Shown here in pieces: positions 1 through 7,800 of a stretch of DNA of 15,257 nt. The first letter of the stretch is position 1. Each line of letters starts with the position of its first letter. This DNA is from Bacteroidaceae bacterium (GTDB lineage Bacteria; Bacteroidota; Bacteroidia; Bacteroidales; Bacteroidaceae), in contig JAFUNW010000374.1 of the NCBI GenBank assembly GCA_017472905.1, positions 1 to 15,257 on the forward strand, given 5' to 3'. Made by a program: the position numbers and the translations under genes. The notes beneath the pieces are model-generated. The model saw only the letters and a list, made by a program, of their open reading frames with translations. It had not been told where the DNA came from and did no database searches.

Positions 1-137
1 CAGGTAATGGAGGGTATATTTTGTGAACTCAAGACCGAATCTTTTTCTCCTTGGGAATATGAGGATTGGTTCACATCTTTTGCCCATACAGAGAGGGATA
101 ATAAGGTCATAATAACCGGAAGAAGTATCCTTTTCAT
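1..137 (-). CDS. Secreted protein, N-terminal part only
   Basis: This is the 5' end of a minus-strand gene that runs off the left edge; 45 codons are visible. The start at 137 begins MKRILLPVIMTLLSLSVWA, a textbook signal peptide: Lys-Arg, then a hydrophobic core, then a signal peptidase I type end (VWA, followed by KDV). The next 26 residues are polar and rich in Ser, Gln and Asp, as in the start of a mature exported protein. A perfect TATCTTTG -7 element lies about 38 bases upstream. The product is therefore probably exported to the periplasm or beyond. Too little is present to name the family. The plus strand is also open here, but it has no start context and no promoter, so the minus strand is preferred. 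Confidence 0.65.
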   Translation of the reverse strand, partial: MKRILLPVIMTLLSLSVWAKDVNQSSYSQGEKDSVLSSQNIPSIT

Positions 138-175
138 ATAAAGTTGTTTTCTGCTTTTTTTGTTAAAATGGGTTG

Positions 176-183
176 CAAAGATA
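176..183 (-). promoter_or_regulatory. Bacteroidota -7 element for the left-end secreted protein
   Basis: On the minus strand this reads TATCTTTG, a perfect match to the Bacteroidota TAnnTTTG -7 consensus. It lies about 38 bases before the ATG at 137. No clear -33 TTTG is present at the expected spacing. Confidence 0.55.
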
Positions 184-362
184 AGCAATAAAGCCAATTA
201 TAAATAATAAAAAGCGACAAAGAATAGCCAAGTTGATTTAAAAATGGATATTTATTATCAAAAAGTTGCAAAGACATGGCAATTTTTTAATTTAAAAGAA
301 CCGGAAAAAAGGAACTATTTCATAAAATTGTTGTTATTTTGCAAGATAATTAGGTATGAAAA

Positions 363-1643
363 ATGTTTTGTATGAAACTGGATAATAGTCAGTCAGAAAA
401 AGTAGAAAAGCCTACCCCTCAACGTTATTTGGGCGGCATAGACTTTTTGCGTTATGTAGGTCCGGGGTTGCTTGTTACGGTAGGATTTATCGATCCGGGT
501 AATTGGGCTAGTAATTTTGCGGCGGGTTCTTCATTCGGTTATTCTTTGCTATGGGTTGTGTTGCTATCTACTTTGATGTTGATTTTGTTGCAACACAATG
601 TGGCTCACTTGGGAATTGTGACCGGCTTGTGCTTGTCTGAGGCTGCAACAAAATATCTTCCCCGTTGGTTGTCTCGTCCCATTCTAGGGAGTGCGGTGTT
701 GGCCAGTATTTCCACCTCTTTGGCAGAGATTTTGGGAGGAGCCATTGCGCTTCAGATGCTTTGGGGAGTGCCGATTCCTATCGGAGCACTGTTTACGGCG
801 GTGTTGGTAACAATTTTGCTTTTTACCAATACCTACAAGCGAGTAGAGCGAGTCATCATTGCTTTTGTTTCATTGATAGGTTTTTCATTCCTTTATGAAC
901 TGTTTTTGGCGGATGTGGATTGGCCGGAAGCCATTCGCTCTTCGGTGATTCCTTCGATTCCGGAGGGGAGTATGCTGATTGTCATGAGTGTATTGGGGGC
1001 TGTAGTAATGCCACACAATTTGTTTTTGCATTCCGAAGTCATACAGAGCCGCCAAATCAATTTACAGGATGAACAGAGCATTTCTCGTGCGTTGAAATAC
1101 GAATTCTTCGATACGCTTTTGGCTATGAGCATTGGTTGGGCCATCAATAGCGCCATGATTATATTGGCTGCTGCAACATTCTTTCAAGCCGGAACACCGG
1201 TGGAAGAGCTGCAACAAGCACAATCTTTATTAACTCCGTTGTTGGGGAAAGCGGCCGGTTTGGTCTTTGCCGTTGCTTTGTTGTTGGCGGGCATCTCGTC
1301 AACCGTAACGAGCGGAATGGCTGCCGGCTCTATCTTTGCCGGTATATTTAATGAGCCTTACGACATTAAGCGTCCTTATTCGCGGTGGGGAGTACTCCTC
1401 TCTCTAGGGGTTGCTTTGCTTATTATATTCTTTATTCATGACCCTTTCATGGGGCTGATTATTTCTCAAATGATATTGAGTATACAGTTGCCGATTACCG
1501 TTTTTCTGCAAGTGGGTTTGACTTCCTCGCAGCGAGTCATGGGGCGTTATGCCAATTCGTTGTATACAAAGATTTTGTTGTATGCAACGGCTCTTTTGGT
1601 GACAGCCCTTAATTTGAAATTGCTGATTGACACTATCTCATAA
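363..1643 (+). CDS. mntH: Nramp-family divalent metal (Mn2+/Fe2+) transporter
   Basis: Probable proton-coupled manganese or iron importer of the inner membrane. The 426-residue product has the usual length and about 11 hydrophobic segments. The two metal-site motifs of the family are intact: DPGN in the first membrane segment (residues 44-47) and MPHN in the sixth (216-219), with Ala and Met in their usual places (GAVVMPHN). The start is either the ATG at 363 or the one at 372; neither has a Shine-Dalgarno site. A short frame at 356 (MKNVLYETG) precedes and overlaps it and is probably meaningless. The gene diverges from the left-end secreted protein and converges with nadB. Only a weak -7 match (TTATTTTG, 334-341) is seen upstream, and I could not identify an MntR, Fur or manganese riboswitch site. 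The family call is firm; the exact metal is inferred. Confidence 0.9.
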   Translation: MFCMKLDNSQSEKVEKPTPQRYLGGIDFLRYVGPGLLVTVGFIDPGNWASNFAAGSSFGYSLLWVVLLSTLMLILLQHNVAHLGIVTGLCLSEAATKYLPRWLSRPILGSAVLASISTSLAEILGGAIALQMLWGVPIPIGALFTAVLVTILLFTNTYKRVERVIIAFVSLIGFSFLYELFLADVDWPEAIRSSVIPSIPEGSMLIVMSVLGAVVMPHNLFLHSEVIQSRQINLQDEQSISRALKYEFFDTLLAMSIGWAINSAMIILAAATFFQAGTPVEELQQAQSLLTPLLGKAAGLVFAVALLLAGISSTVTSGMAAGSIFAGIFNEPYDIKRPYSRWGVLLSLGVALLIIFFIHDPFMGLIISQMILSIQLPITVFLQVGLTSSQRVMGRYANSLYTKILLYATALLVTALNLKLLIDTIS

Positions 1644-1654
1644 GTATGATAGTG
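1631..1654 (+). other. Hairpin over the mntH stop codon
   Basis: CACTAT (1631-1636) pairs with ATAGTG (1649-1654), and CATA with TATG inside it, leaving a two-base bulge. The hairpin spans the TAA stop. No T-run follows, so it is not a convincing terminator; it may only protect the mRNA 3' end. Confidence 0.25.
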
Positions 1655-1672
1655 GGAAATTAATGGGATGTT

Positions 1673-1693
1673 AAAAAAGGGGGGAATTACCCC
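1673..1693 (-). terminator. Likely intrinsic terminator of nadB
   Basis: Read on the minus strand, 15 bases after the nadB stop, GGGG-TAATT-CCCC is followed by CC and six T. The stem is short but all G-C, and the T-run is good. Confidence 0.45.
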
Positions 1694-1707
1694 AAGGCTG
1701 ATTTGGA

Positions 1708-3282
1708 TTAATTGTCTGCCTTAGGGTAATCGATGGTATAATGCAATCCTCTGCTTTCTTTTCGCTCCATCGCTTGTCGCATAATCAAGTATCCGACATT
1801 TACCATGTTGCGAAGTTCGCAAATCTCTTTGCTGGCAATGCTTCGTTTAAAGAGGTCTTCTGTTTCTTCATAGATGATGTCCAACCGATCCCATGCTCGT
1901 TTTAAGCGTAGGTCGCTACGGACAATGCCCACATAGGTGCTCATAATCTGGTTGACCTCTTTCATGCTTTGTGTAATCAACACCATCTCCTCGTTGTGGC
2001 GAGTACCTTCGTCATTCCATTCCGGGATTTGCTCGTTGAATTCGTAGTTGTCAATAACTTTCAGGCTGTGGGCTGCTGCAGCATCGGCATATACAACGGC
2101 TTCAATCAATGAGTTGCTGGCTAAACGGTTTCCGCCATGTAAGCCTGTGCAAGAGCATTCGCCTACAGCATAAAGACGATGAATGCTTGAACGCGCATCC
2201 AAGTCCACTTTTATTCCTCCGCAAAGGTAGTGGGCAGCCGGAGCTACGGGAATATAATCTTTGGTGATGTCTATGCCCAATGTGAGACATTTTTCGTAGA
2301 TGTTTGGGAAATGTTTTTTAGTCTCTTCGGCATCCTTGTGCGTTACATCCAGCCAAACGTGCTCATCGCCGCGTGTTTTCATCTCATTATCAATGGCACG
2401 CGCCACGATGTCGCGCGGAGCAAGAGAGAGACGAGGGTCGTATTTCTGCATGAACTCTTTTCCGTCCATTGTTCGAAGAATTCCTCCGTAGCCTCGCATG
2501 GCTTCGGTAATAAGGAATGAAGGACGGTCTCCGGGATGATAGAGTGCAGTAGGATGGAATTGGATAAATTCCATGTCTTTTACCGTTCCTTTAGCCCGAT
2601 ATACCATAGCGATTCCATCTCCGGTTGCAACCAACGGATTGGTCGTAGTTTTATAAACGGCTCCGACTCCGCCGGTAGCCATTAAAGTTGCTTTACTTAG
2701 AAACGTTTCGACTTTGCTTGTATTTAGATTCAAGATATATGCTCCGTAACATTCGATGTTCGGAGTTTGTCGAGTGACGGTAATGCCTAAGTGGTGTTGA
2801 GTGATGATTTCGACTGCAAAATGTTTTTCGAAGACTGTGATATTGGGATGGCGTTGTACGGCACGAATCAAGCTGTCTTGTATCTCTGCACCGGTATTGT
2901 CTTTGTGGTGCAATATTCGAAATTCGGAGTGGCCTCCTTCGCGATGCAGGTCAAATTCTCCTTTCTCGTTTTTGTCGAAATCAACTCCCCAATTAATCAG
3001 TTCATTGATTTGGGCCGGCGCATTGCGTACAACTTTCTCTACGGCCGCTCGATCGCTAATCCAATCACCGGCAATCATCGTATCTTCGATGTGTTTTTCG
3101 AAATTGTCTACTAGCGTATTGGTGACCGATGCTACTCCGCCTTGTGCGAAATAGGTATTGGCTTCTGCTAATTCAGTCTTACAAATTAACGCAACGCTCT
3201 TTCCTTTTCCGGCCACTTTTAAAGCGAAACTCATGCCTGCAATGCCGGAACCGATAACCAAAAAGTCGAACTTTCTAACCAT
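1708..3282 (-). CDS. nadB: L-aspartate oxidase
   Basis: Oxidises L-aspartate to iminoaspartate with FAD, the first step of de novo NAD synthesis in the cytoplasm; the product is passed to quinolinate synthase (NadA). The 524-residue length is normal. Visible features in order: N-terminal dinucleotide-binding GSGIAG (residues 11-16); the flavin-contact stretch NTYFAQGGVAS; the mid-protein ATGG and EFIQFHPTAL stretches of the fumarate reductase / succinate dehydrogenase flavoprotein family; RDIVARAI; and the C-terminal AVGECSCTGLHGGNRLASNS, which favours NadB over succinate dehydrogenase. A helical C-terminal domain follows. nadA and nadC are not in the window, so the gene stands alone here. 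It has a probable promoter at 3402-3409 and a terminator-like hairpin at 1693-1673. Confidence 0.95.
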   Translation of the reverse strand: MVRKFDFLVIGSGIAGMSFALKVAGKGKSVALICKTELAEANTYFAQGGVASVTNTLVDNFEKHIEDTMIAGDWISDRAAVEKVVRNAPAQINELINWGVDFDKNEKGEFDLHREGGHSEFRILHHKDNTGAEIQDSLIRAVQRHPNITVFEKHFAVEIITQHHLGITVTRQTPNIECYGAYILNLNTSKVETFLSKATLMATGGVGAVYKTTTNPLVATGDGIAMVYRAKGTVKDMEFIQFHPTALYHPGDRPSFLITEAMRGYGGILRTMDGKEFMQKYDPRLSLAPRDIVARAIDNEMKTRGDEHVWLDVTHKDAEETKKHFPNIYEKCLTLGIDITKDYIPVAPAAHYLCGGIKVDLDARSSIHRLYAVGECSCTGLHGGNRLASNSLIEAVVYADAAAAHSLKVIDNYEFNEQIPEWNDEGTRHNEEMVLITQSMKEVNQIMSTYVGIVRSDLRLKRAWDRLDIIYEETEDLFKRSIASKEICELRNMVNVGYLIMRQAMERKESRGLHYTIDYPKADN

Positions 3283-3401
3283 AAATTTTCTATAATATCG
3301 TTCATTCTACCCATATTTTAAGACGTTTTTCATCCATGTCATGGGTTTGTCTGGGGAGTAAAAACCTTTTCTTCAGAAAAGAAATTTCTCCATATTGCTT
3401 G

Positions 3402-3409
3402 CAAAACTA
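3402..3409 (-). promoter_or_regulatory. -7 element of the nadB promoter
   Basis: Minus strand TAGTTTTG matches TAnnTTTG perfectly. It would give a leader of about 110 bases before the nadB ATG at 3282. No clear -33 TTTG is seen. It lies 22 bases from the rightward element at 3432-3439. Confidence 0.45.
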
Positions 3410-3431
3410 CAAATAATCTCTTGAAAAGAAT

Positions 3432-3439
3432 TATCTTTG
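3432..3439 (+). promoter_or_regulatory. -7 element of the PH-like protein / dacB unit
   Basis: TATCTTTG is a perfect match. It lies 18 bases upstream of the ATG at 3457. This position argues that the in-frame TTG at 3421 is not the start, because it would lie upstream of the promoter. Confidence 0.55.
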
Positions 3440-3456
3440 TCGAAAAATTCTTGCTA

Positions 3457-3858
3457 ATGAACCGAATATTTCATGCTCGTGTGACGTGGTATATGCTTCT
3501 TTTGTTGATTCTGTTATCCGGATTGACTTTTTGTTCGCTATGGAACAAAGAGGTTTTAATCGGAGGGTGTACGCTGATTCTGACTATTATCGTAATAGAA
3601 CGTATCATACATACGGCTTATACGGTAACCACAGATGGCTTTTTGATGATAGACAATGGGCGTTTCTCCCAAAAAATGCAGATACCTTTGAACAGTATTC
3701 AACGCATAGAGAAATGCCGGAGTGTGAATTTTGGGAGGTTTCATTTGTTGGAGTATCTGCTTGTTCATTATGGAGAGGGACAGACTATAAGCATTGTACC
3801 GGTGAAGGCAGACGATTTAATAAAACATATTGAGAGCAAAAAAGGGACGATTAATTGA
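3457..3858 (+). CDS. Small membrane protein with PH-like (bacterial PH) domain
   Basis: A 133-residue protein with two hydrophobic segments near the N-terminus (about residues 11-28 and 32-50), followed by a soluble beta-rich tail of about 80 residues (YTVTTDGFLMIDNGRF... IPLNSIQRIEKC... ISIVPVKADDLIKHI). That pattern, a membrane hairpin followed by a strand-rich module ending in a helix, is typical of short bacterial PH-domain membrane proteins of the YdbS/DUF304 kind; their role is generally unknown. The frame is open from a TTG at 3421, but the ATG at 3457 is chosen because a perfect -7 element lies between the two. Its TGA is only 2 bases before the carboxypeptidase ATG, so the two genes are surely cotranscribed, hinting at a role in the cell envelope. 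The fold is inferred by eye. Confidence 0.65.
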   Translation: MNRIFHARVTWYMLLLLILLSGLTFCSLWNKEVLIGGCTLILTIIVIERIIHTAYTVTTDGFLMIDNGRFSQKMQIPLNSIQRIEKCRSVNFGRFHLLEYLLVHYGEGQTISIVPVKADDLIKHIESKKGTIN

Positions 3859-3860
3859 AA

Positions 3861-5033
3861 ATGAAAAGAATATCGGCAATTATAAGTATCATATATGGGA
3901 TGTGTTTTCCTGCACTGCAAGCACAAACTTTTGCAGAGCGAATAGGGGTGTTGTTGGAAGACTCTTTGTTGCAGGATTCTGAAGTCGGCCTCATGGTGTA
4001 TGATCTTGATGCTGATTCTTTGTTGTATGCCTATCAAGAAAATAAACTTTATCGTCCGGCTTCGACCGAAAAAATCGTGACTTGTGTTGCGGCATTGGAT
4101 AAATTGGGAGCGGATTATCCCATTGAGACTTCTCTATACCATACCGGTAATATTACTGAGGATAGTTTGTTGGAAGGTAGCCTCTATGTGATAGGGCGTT
4201 TTGACCCGCTTTTCGGTATGGACGATTTATTGCAAATGACTGCGGCGGTCAAAGACTTTGGAATCAACCGGATTGAAGGGAAACTGATAGGAAATGTATC
4301 TATGAAAGATACGCTGAAATGGGGGAGTGGATGGTGTTGGGACGATGAAATGCCTGTATTGTCTCCTTTGCTATGTGAACAGACTGATAGTCTTTTGTTT
4401 ATGTTCAAACGGGAATTGGATAAAAAGCAGATTGTATTGGCTGATTCTGTTCCTATATATATGGACACTCATCCGGATAGTGTTATGACTCTCGTCTATC
4501 GTTGTCAACGAACATTGGGCGACCTATTGCCAAGAATGATGAAAAAGAGTGATAACCTTTATGCAGAAGCTATGTTTTACCAATTAGCAGCTCAAACCGG
4601 AAAACCTTATGCGCAGGCTAAAGATGCCAAAGAGTCAATCAAAGAGTTGATTGAAAGATTGGGCCATGACTCAAAAAGATACCGAATAGCTGATGGGAGC
4701 GGAGCTTCGCTTTATAATTATCTTTCTCCTTGTTTATTGATTGATTTTTTGAGATATGCATACGAAAATGAGCACATCTTTCAACCGCTTTACGAGTCCA
4801 TGCCTATAGCCGGAAAAGACGGGACGCTTCAATATCGGATGAAGAAAAATAGTCCGGCATATGGCAAAGTACATGCTAAAACAGGAACCGTAACAGGGGT
4901 TGTTTCTTTGGCCGGTTATGCTTATGCTTCCAACGGACATCTGTTGGCTTTTGCCATGATTAATCAGAATACTTTGCGTCCTCGCCTCGTTCGTCAATGG
5001 CAAGATCGGGTTTGTGAAGAACTATGCCGATAA
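3861..5033 (+). CDS. dacB: D-alanyl-D-alanine carboxypeptidase/endopeptidase, PBP4 (peptidase S13) family
   Basis: Periplasmic penicillin-binding protein that trims the terminal D-Ala or cuts peptide crosslinks in peptidoglycan. A signal peptide (MKRISAIISIIYGMCFPALQAQ) precedes the mature protein. The three active-site motifs of the serine DD-peptidase fold are present: S68-T-E-K71, S230-D-N232 and K340-T-G342 (numbered from the ATG at 3861). The protein has 390 residues; E. coli PBP4 is about 477. The distance between SxxK and SxN is about 160 residues instead of roughly 240, so the inserted domains characteristic of PBP4 are reduced. A TTG in frame at 3855 overlaps the preceding stop and is less likely to be the start. 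The 3' end overlaps ribD on the other strand by 40 bases. Confidence 0.88.
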   Translation: MKRISAIISIIYGMCFPALQAQTFAERIGVLLEDSLLQDSEVGLMVYDLDADSLLYAYQENKLYRPASTEKIVTCVAALDKLGADYPIETSLYHTGNITEDSLLEGSLYVIGRFDPLFGMDDLLQMTAAVKDFGINRIEGKLIGNVSMKDTLKWGSGWCWDDEMPVLSPLLCEQTDSLLFMFKRELDKKQIVLADSVPIYMDTHPDSVMTLVYRCQRTLGDLLPRMMKKSDNLYAEAMFYQLAAQTGKPYAQAKDAKESIKELIERLGHDSKRYRIADGSGASLYNYLSPCLLIDFLRYAYENEHIFQPLYESMPIAGKDGTLQYRMKKNSPAYGKVHAKTGTVTGVVSLAGYAYASNGHLLAFAMINQNTLRPRLVRQWQDRVCEELCR

Positions 5034-6061
5034 ATCTTTTTAATATGGCCGAAATGGTTGCTGTATTCACAGGACACAGAGTGGAGCATAGGGGCCGGAA
5101 CACCTGTTTCTAAGACCGTTGTAGAAACTTCTACATGAGCCTCATCCCAATACCCCTCGTCAATAAAACTTTGAAGCAGTGTGGCTCCCCCCTCTACCAG
5201 CAAAGATTGAACACCTCGGTGGTGCAACTCTTTTAATAAATCAGGAAGAATAGAATGTGAAAAATCAAGAGTGCAATATTCTACTCCTTTTACTTTGGGG
5301 TAGATGGATTGAGCGGTGAAAACCAATGTGGGATTTTCTCCGTCAAATAATGCAAGATGCTTTGGTAGCGATAAATTGCGATCAATGACAACGCGTAAAG
5401 GAGAGCGTCCGGGCCAATGACGAACCGTTAATGAGGGATTATCGAGCAAGGCCGTACGTCTGCCTACTAATATAGCGTCAACTTCAGCCCGTTGCTTATG
5501 TACCAACATCGAAGTAAAAGCATTGGAAAAGCAAACAGGTGGTTGGTCGGGAGTATCTCGCAAGGAATCGATATATCCGTCCGATGATTGTGCCCATTTC
5601 AAAATAACATAGGGGCGTTGTTGTGTGTTGGAAATAATAAAGCGTTTGTTTAATTGTAGACATTCATCTTGTAAAACTCCAACTATTACAACAATGCCGG
5701 CTTGACGAAGTTTTTCTATCCCACGTCCGGATACTTTTGAAAAGGGGTCAACACATCCAATAACAACCCGAGGGATACCTTTGGAGATTATCAAATCAGC
5801 GCAAGGAGGAGTTTTTCCATAGTGAGAACAAGGCTCCAGGCTTACGTAGATTGTAGAGCGTTTCAGCAATGATTCGTCTTTTACCGAACGAATGGCATTC
5901 ACTTCCGCATGTGCTTCACCGCAACGAATATGGTATCCTTCGCCAATAATTTTTCCATCACAAACAATTACAGCACCAACCATCGGATTGGGGGATGCAT
6001 GATGTCGGCCGTTTTGTGCCAATTGGATGCACCGAGCCATATATTTCTCATCTTGATTCAT
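4994..6061 (-). CDS. ribD: Bifunctional riboflavin deaminase/reductase RibD
   Basis: Carries out the second and third steps of riboflavin synthesis: deamination of the pyrimidine from GTP cyclohydrolase II, then NADPH-dependent reduction of its ribosyl side chain. The N-terminal half is a zinc deaminase with H51-A-E53 and the second metal motif PCSHYGKTPPC (Cys78 and Cys87). The C-terminal half, from about residue 150 (YVILKWAQSSDGYI...) to 355, is the RibD C-terminal reductase domain, with LVEGGATLLQSF near its end. The length is normal. The gene converges on dacB with a 40-base overlap and diverges from prmC, 56 bases away. Other rib genes are absent from the window. No clear TAnnTTTG element was found upstream. 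Confidence 0.95.
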   Translation of the reverse strand: MNQDEKYMARCIQLAQNGRHHASPNPMVGAVIVCDGKIIGEGYHIRCGEAHAEVNAIRSVKDESLLKRSTIYVSLEPCSHYGKTPPCADLIISKGIPRVVIGCVDPFSKVSGRGIEKLRQAGIVVIVGVLQDECLQLNKRFIISNTQQRPYVILKWAQSSDGYIDSLRDTPDQPPVCFSNAFTSMLVHKQRAEVDAILVGRRTALLDNPSLTVRHWPGRSPLRVVIDRNLSLPKHLALFDGENPTLVFTAQSIYPKVKGVEYCTLDFSHSILPDLLKELHHRGVQSLLVEGGATLLQSFIDEGYWDEAHVEVSTTVLETGVPAPMLHSVSCEYSNHFGHIKKIYRHSSSQTRSCH

Positions 6062-6081
6062 CGCTTTTCGCCTTTTTCGTT

Positions 6082-6089
6082 TATCTTTG
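6082..6089 (+). promoter_or_regulatory. -7 element of the prmC promoter
   Basis: TATCTTTG is a perfect match, 28 bases before the ATG at 6118. It favours that ATG over the longer in-frame start at 5995, which lies inside ribD. No -33 TTG is seen at the usual spacing. Confidence 0.55.
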
Positions 6090-6117
6090 CAGACCGAAAT
6101 TCAAATCGCATGTCATT

Positions 6118-6993
6118 ATGGGCAATTTACTTTTCTCTATACGTACGGCATTACAGACCGTTTATCCGTTTCGTGAAGCAAATGCTATTGCTCGCATAAT
6201 ATTGCAAGAAGAGTTCGGACTAACCCTTTCGGATGTTTACTCTGGCAAAGATATACAAATATCGGAAGAACAAAACCGAAATCTCAAAAATATTATTGAA
6301 CGATTGCAAAATTATGAACCGTTACAATATGTTTTAGGAGTTGCAGACTTTTGCGGTCTTCGTTTTGATGTGAATCCGGATGTGTTGATTCCTCGTCCTG
6401 AAACAGCTGAATTGTTGGAGATGATTTTTGCGCATTTCTCATCTTCTCCAATGGATATATTAGATATAGGGAGCGGAAGTGGATGTATTGCCATTACATT
6501 GTCGCACCGTTGGCCGAATAGCTGTGTCGTATCGTGGGATGTTTCAGAAAAAGCACTTCAGGTAGCCCGTTCTAATAATCAAAAGTTGGGGACGAATGTA
6601 AGGTTTGAACAACATGATGTATTGCAAGAGGAAAATGGTGCTCATGCAAAATTCGATTTGATAGTAAGCAATCCTCCTTATATAAAAGAGAAAGAACGGA
6701 AAGAAATGGAGGCAAATGTGTTGAATTGGGAGCCGGAATTGGCCCTTTTTGTACCTAACGAAGATCCGTTGTTGTTTTATCGGACGATTATTCAAAAGTC
6801 AGTCCGATTATTGAATCCACAAGGATGGCTCTTTTTTGAAATCAATCGTGAACATGGCGAAGAAATAGTAAGTCTTTTAGGAAAATATGGCTTTTCGCAA
6901 ATAGAACTAGCAAAAGACTTCTCCGGAAATGATCGATTTATAAAAGCACAATTTGCAAGCAGGCTAGCCTGCGCTAACTCCTCTAACTCCTAA
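6118..6993 (+). CDS. prmC: Release factor glutamine methyltransferase PrmC (HemK)
   Basis: Transfers a methyl group from S-adenosylmethionine to the glutamine of the GGQ loop of release factors RF1 and RF2, supporting translation termination. The 291-residue product has the N-terminal helical substrate domain ending at EPLQYVLG (67-74), then IPRPETAELL, the SAM-binding GSGSGC (118-123) and the catalytic NPPY (185-188). The start at 6118 is chosen because it gives the family's usual N-terminus and sits just after a perfect -7 element; the frame is open further upstream but overlaps ribD. The last dozen residues (ASRLACANSSNS) extend past the usual family end at about FIKAQF and are encoded by a palindrome plus a tandem repeat, so the native stop may have been lost. 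Confidence 0.93.
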   Translation: MGNLLFSIRTALQTVYPFREANAIARIILQEEFGLTLSDVYSGKDIQISEEQNRNLKNIIERLQNYEPLQYVLGVADFCGLRFDVNPDVLIPRPETAELLEMIFAHFSSSPMDILDIGSGSGCIAITLSHRWPNSCVVSWDVSEKALQVARSNNQKLGTNVRFEQHDVLQEENGAHAKFDLIVSNPPYIKEKERKEMEANVLNWEPELALFVPNEDPLLFYRTIIQKSVRLLNPQGWLFFEINREHGEEIVSLLGKYGFSQIELAKDFSGNDRFIKAQFASRLACANSSNS

Positions 6994-7006
6994 GGAATAA
7001 ATTCCT
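6959..7006. repeat. Palindromes and tandem repeat at the prmC 3' end
   Basis: Three elements lie side by side: a perfect 14-base palindrome GCAGGCTAGCCTGC (6959-6972), two tandem copies of CTAACTCCT starting at 6974, and a second perfect inverted repeat AGGAAT-AA-ATTCCT (6993-7006). The first two are translated as the tail of PrmC. There is no T-run, so these are not clear terminators. Confidence 0.7.
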
Positions 7007-7099
7007 CACTCTCCTTTGATCTCCAGTTTTTCTACTTACGAAAGTTGAATTAAATATTAAAAAAACAGCATTATCTTTTCTCAATTCACTATCTTTCTC

Positions 7100-7107
7100 T
7101 ATATTTG
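7100..7107 (+). promoter_or_regulatory. -7 element of the pyrE promoter
   Basis: TATATTTG matches TAnnTTTG perfectly and lies 28 bases before the pyrE ATG. A TTTT stretch sits where the -33 TTTG would be expected, so the -33 match is poor. Confidence 0.5.
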
Positions 7108-7135
7108 CGGAATAATCAAAAAAATCTTTTGAACG

Positions 7136-7768
7136 ATGAAGACGTTAGAAACACTTTTTGCAGAGAAATTACTGAAAATTAAAGCTATTAAGTTGCAACC
7201 GGCCAATCCTTTTACTTGGGCTTCCGGTTGGAAATCTCCTTTCTATTGCGATAACCGTAAAACGTTGTCATATCCGGTATTACGCAATTTCGTAAAGATT
7301 GAAACTGCTCGTTTGGTTTTAGAGAGATTTGGAGAAGTAGATGCCATAGCCGGTGTTGCTACAGGTGCAATACCTCAAGGAGCATTGGTTGCAGAAGAAT
7401 TGAATTTGCCATTTGTATATGTACGTTCAACTCCGAAAGATCATGGATTGGAAAATCTGATAGAAGGTGAATTGCGCCCGGGAATGAAAGTTGTAGTGAT
7501 TGAAGATTTGATTTCAACCGGAGGTAGCAGCTTGAAGGCAGTTGAGGCTATTCGCCGAGATGGTTGCGAAGTTATAGGTATGATTGCATCGTTTACTTAT
7601 GGATTTGATGTGGCTGTAAAGGCGTTTGAACAAGCAAATGTAGAGTTGGTTACTCTGACAAACTACGAAGCTGTATTGGAAGCTGCATTGAGCACCGGAT
7701 ATATAACGGAAGGAGATGTTGAAATCTTGAAGACTTGGAGAAAAGACCCCGCACATTGGGAAGGATAA
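7136..7768 (+). CDS. pyrE: Orotate phosphoribosyltransferase
   Basis: Joins orotate and PRPP to make orotidine 5'-phosphate, the fifth step of UMP synthesis, in the cytoplasm. The 210-residue length is standard. The PRPP-binding signature is VVVIEDLISTGGSS (119-132), with the two acidic residues E123-D124. The catalytic flexible loop is around RSTPKDHG (97-104). The N-terminal FTWASGWKSPFYCDNR is the usual orotate-side hood. The gene is followed after 31 bases by the SRPBCC-fold gene with no terminator between, so the two are probably cotranscribed. Confidence 0.96.
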   Translation: MKTLETLFAEKLLKIKAIKLQPANPFTWASGWKSPFYCDNRKTLSYPVLRNFVKIETARLVLERFGEVDAIAGVATGAIPQGALVAEELNLPFVYVRSTPKDHGLENLIEGELRPGMKVVVIEDLISTGGSSLKAVEAIRRDGCEVIGMIASFTYGFDVAVKAFEQANVELVTLTNYEAVLEAALSTGYITEGDVEILKTWRKDPAHWEG

Positions 7769-7800
7769 CCTTTCATCATAATAAAATAGCAATAGGACTA

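Noticed and set aside
1..141. Plus-strand open frame ending in TAA at 139-141
   Set aside because: The minus strand encodes a clear signal peptide with a start and a perfect -7 element upstream; the plus frame has neither.
142..362. Manganese riboswitch or Fur/MntR operator upstream of mntH
   Set aside because: I looked for a structured leader or a palindromic box and found only AT-rich sequence without a convincing symmetrical site.
3421..3456. TTG start giving a longer PH-like protein
   Set aside because: A perfect -7 element at 3432-3439 lies downstream of this TTG, so the ATG at 3457 is a better start.
5995..6117. Upstream extension of prmC
   Set aside because: It lies in and over the ribD 5' end, does not fit the family N-terminus, and precedes the -7 element.
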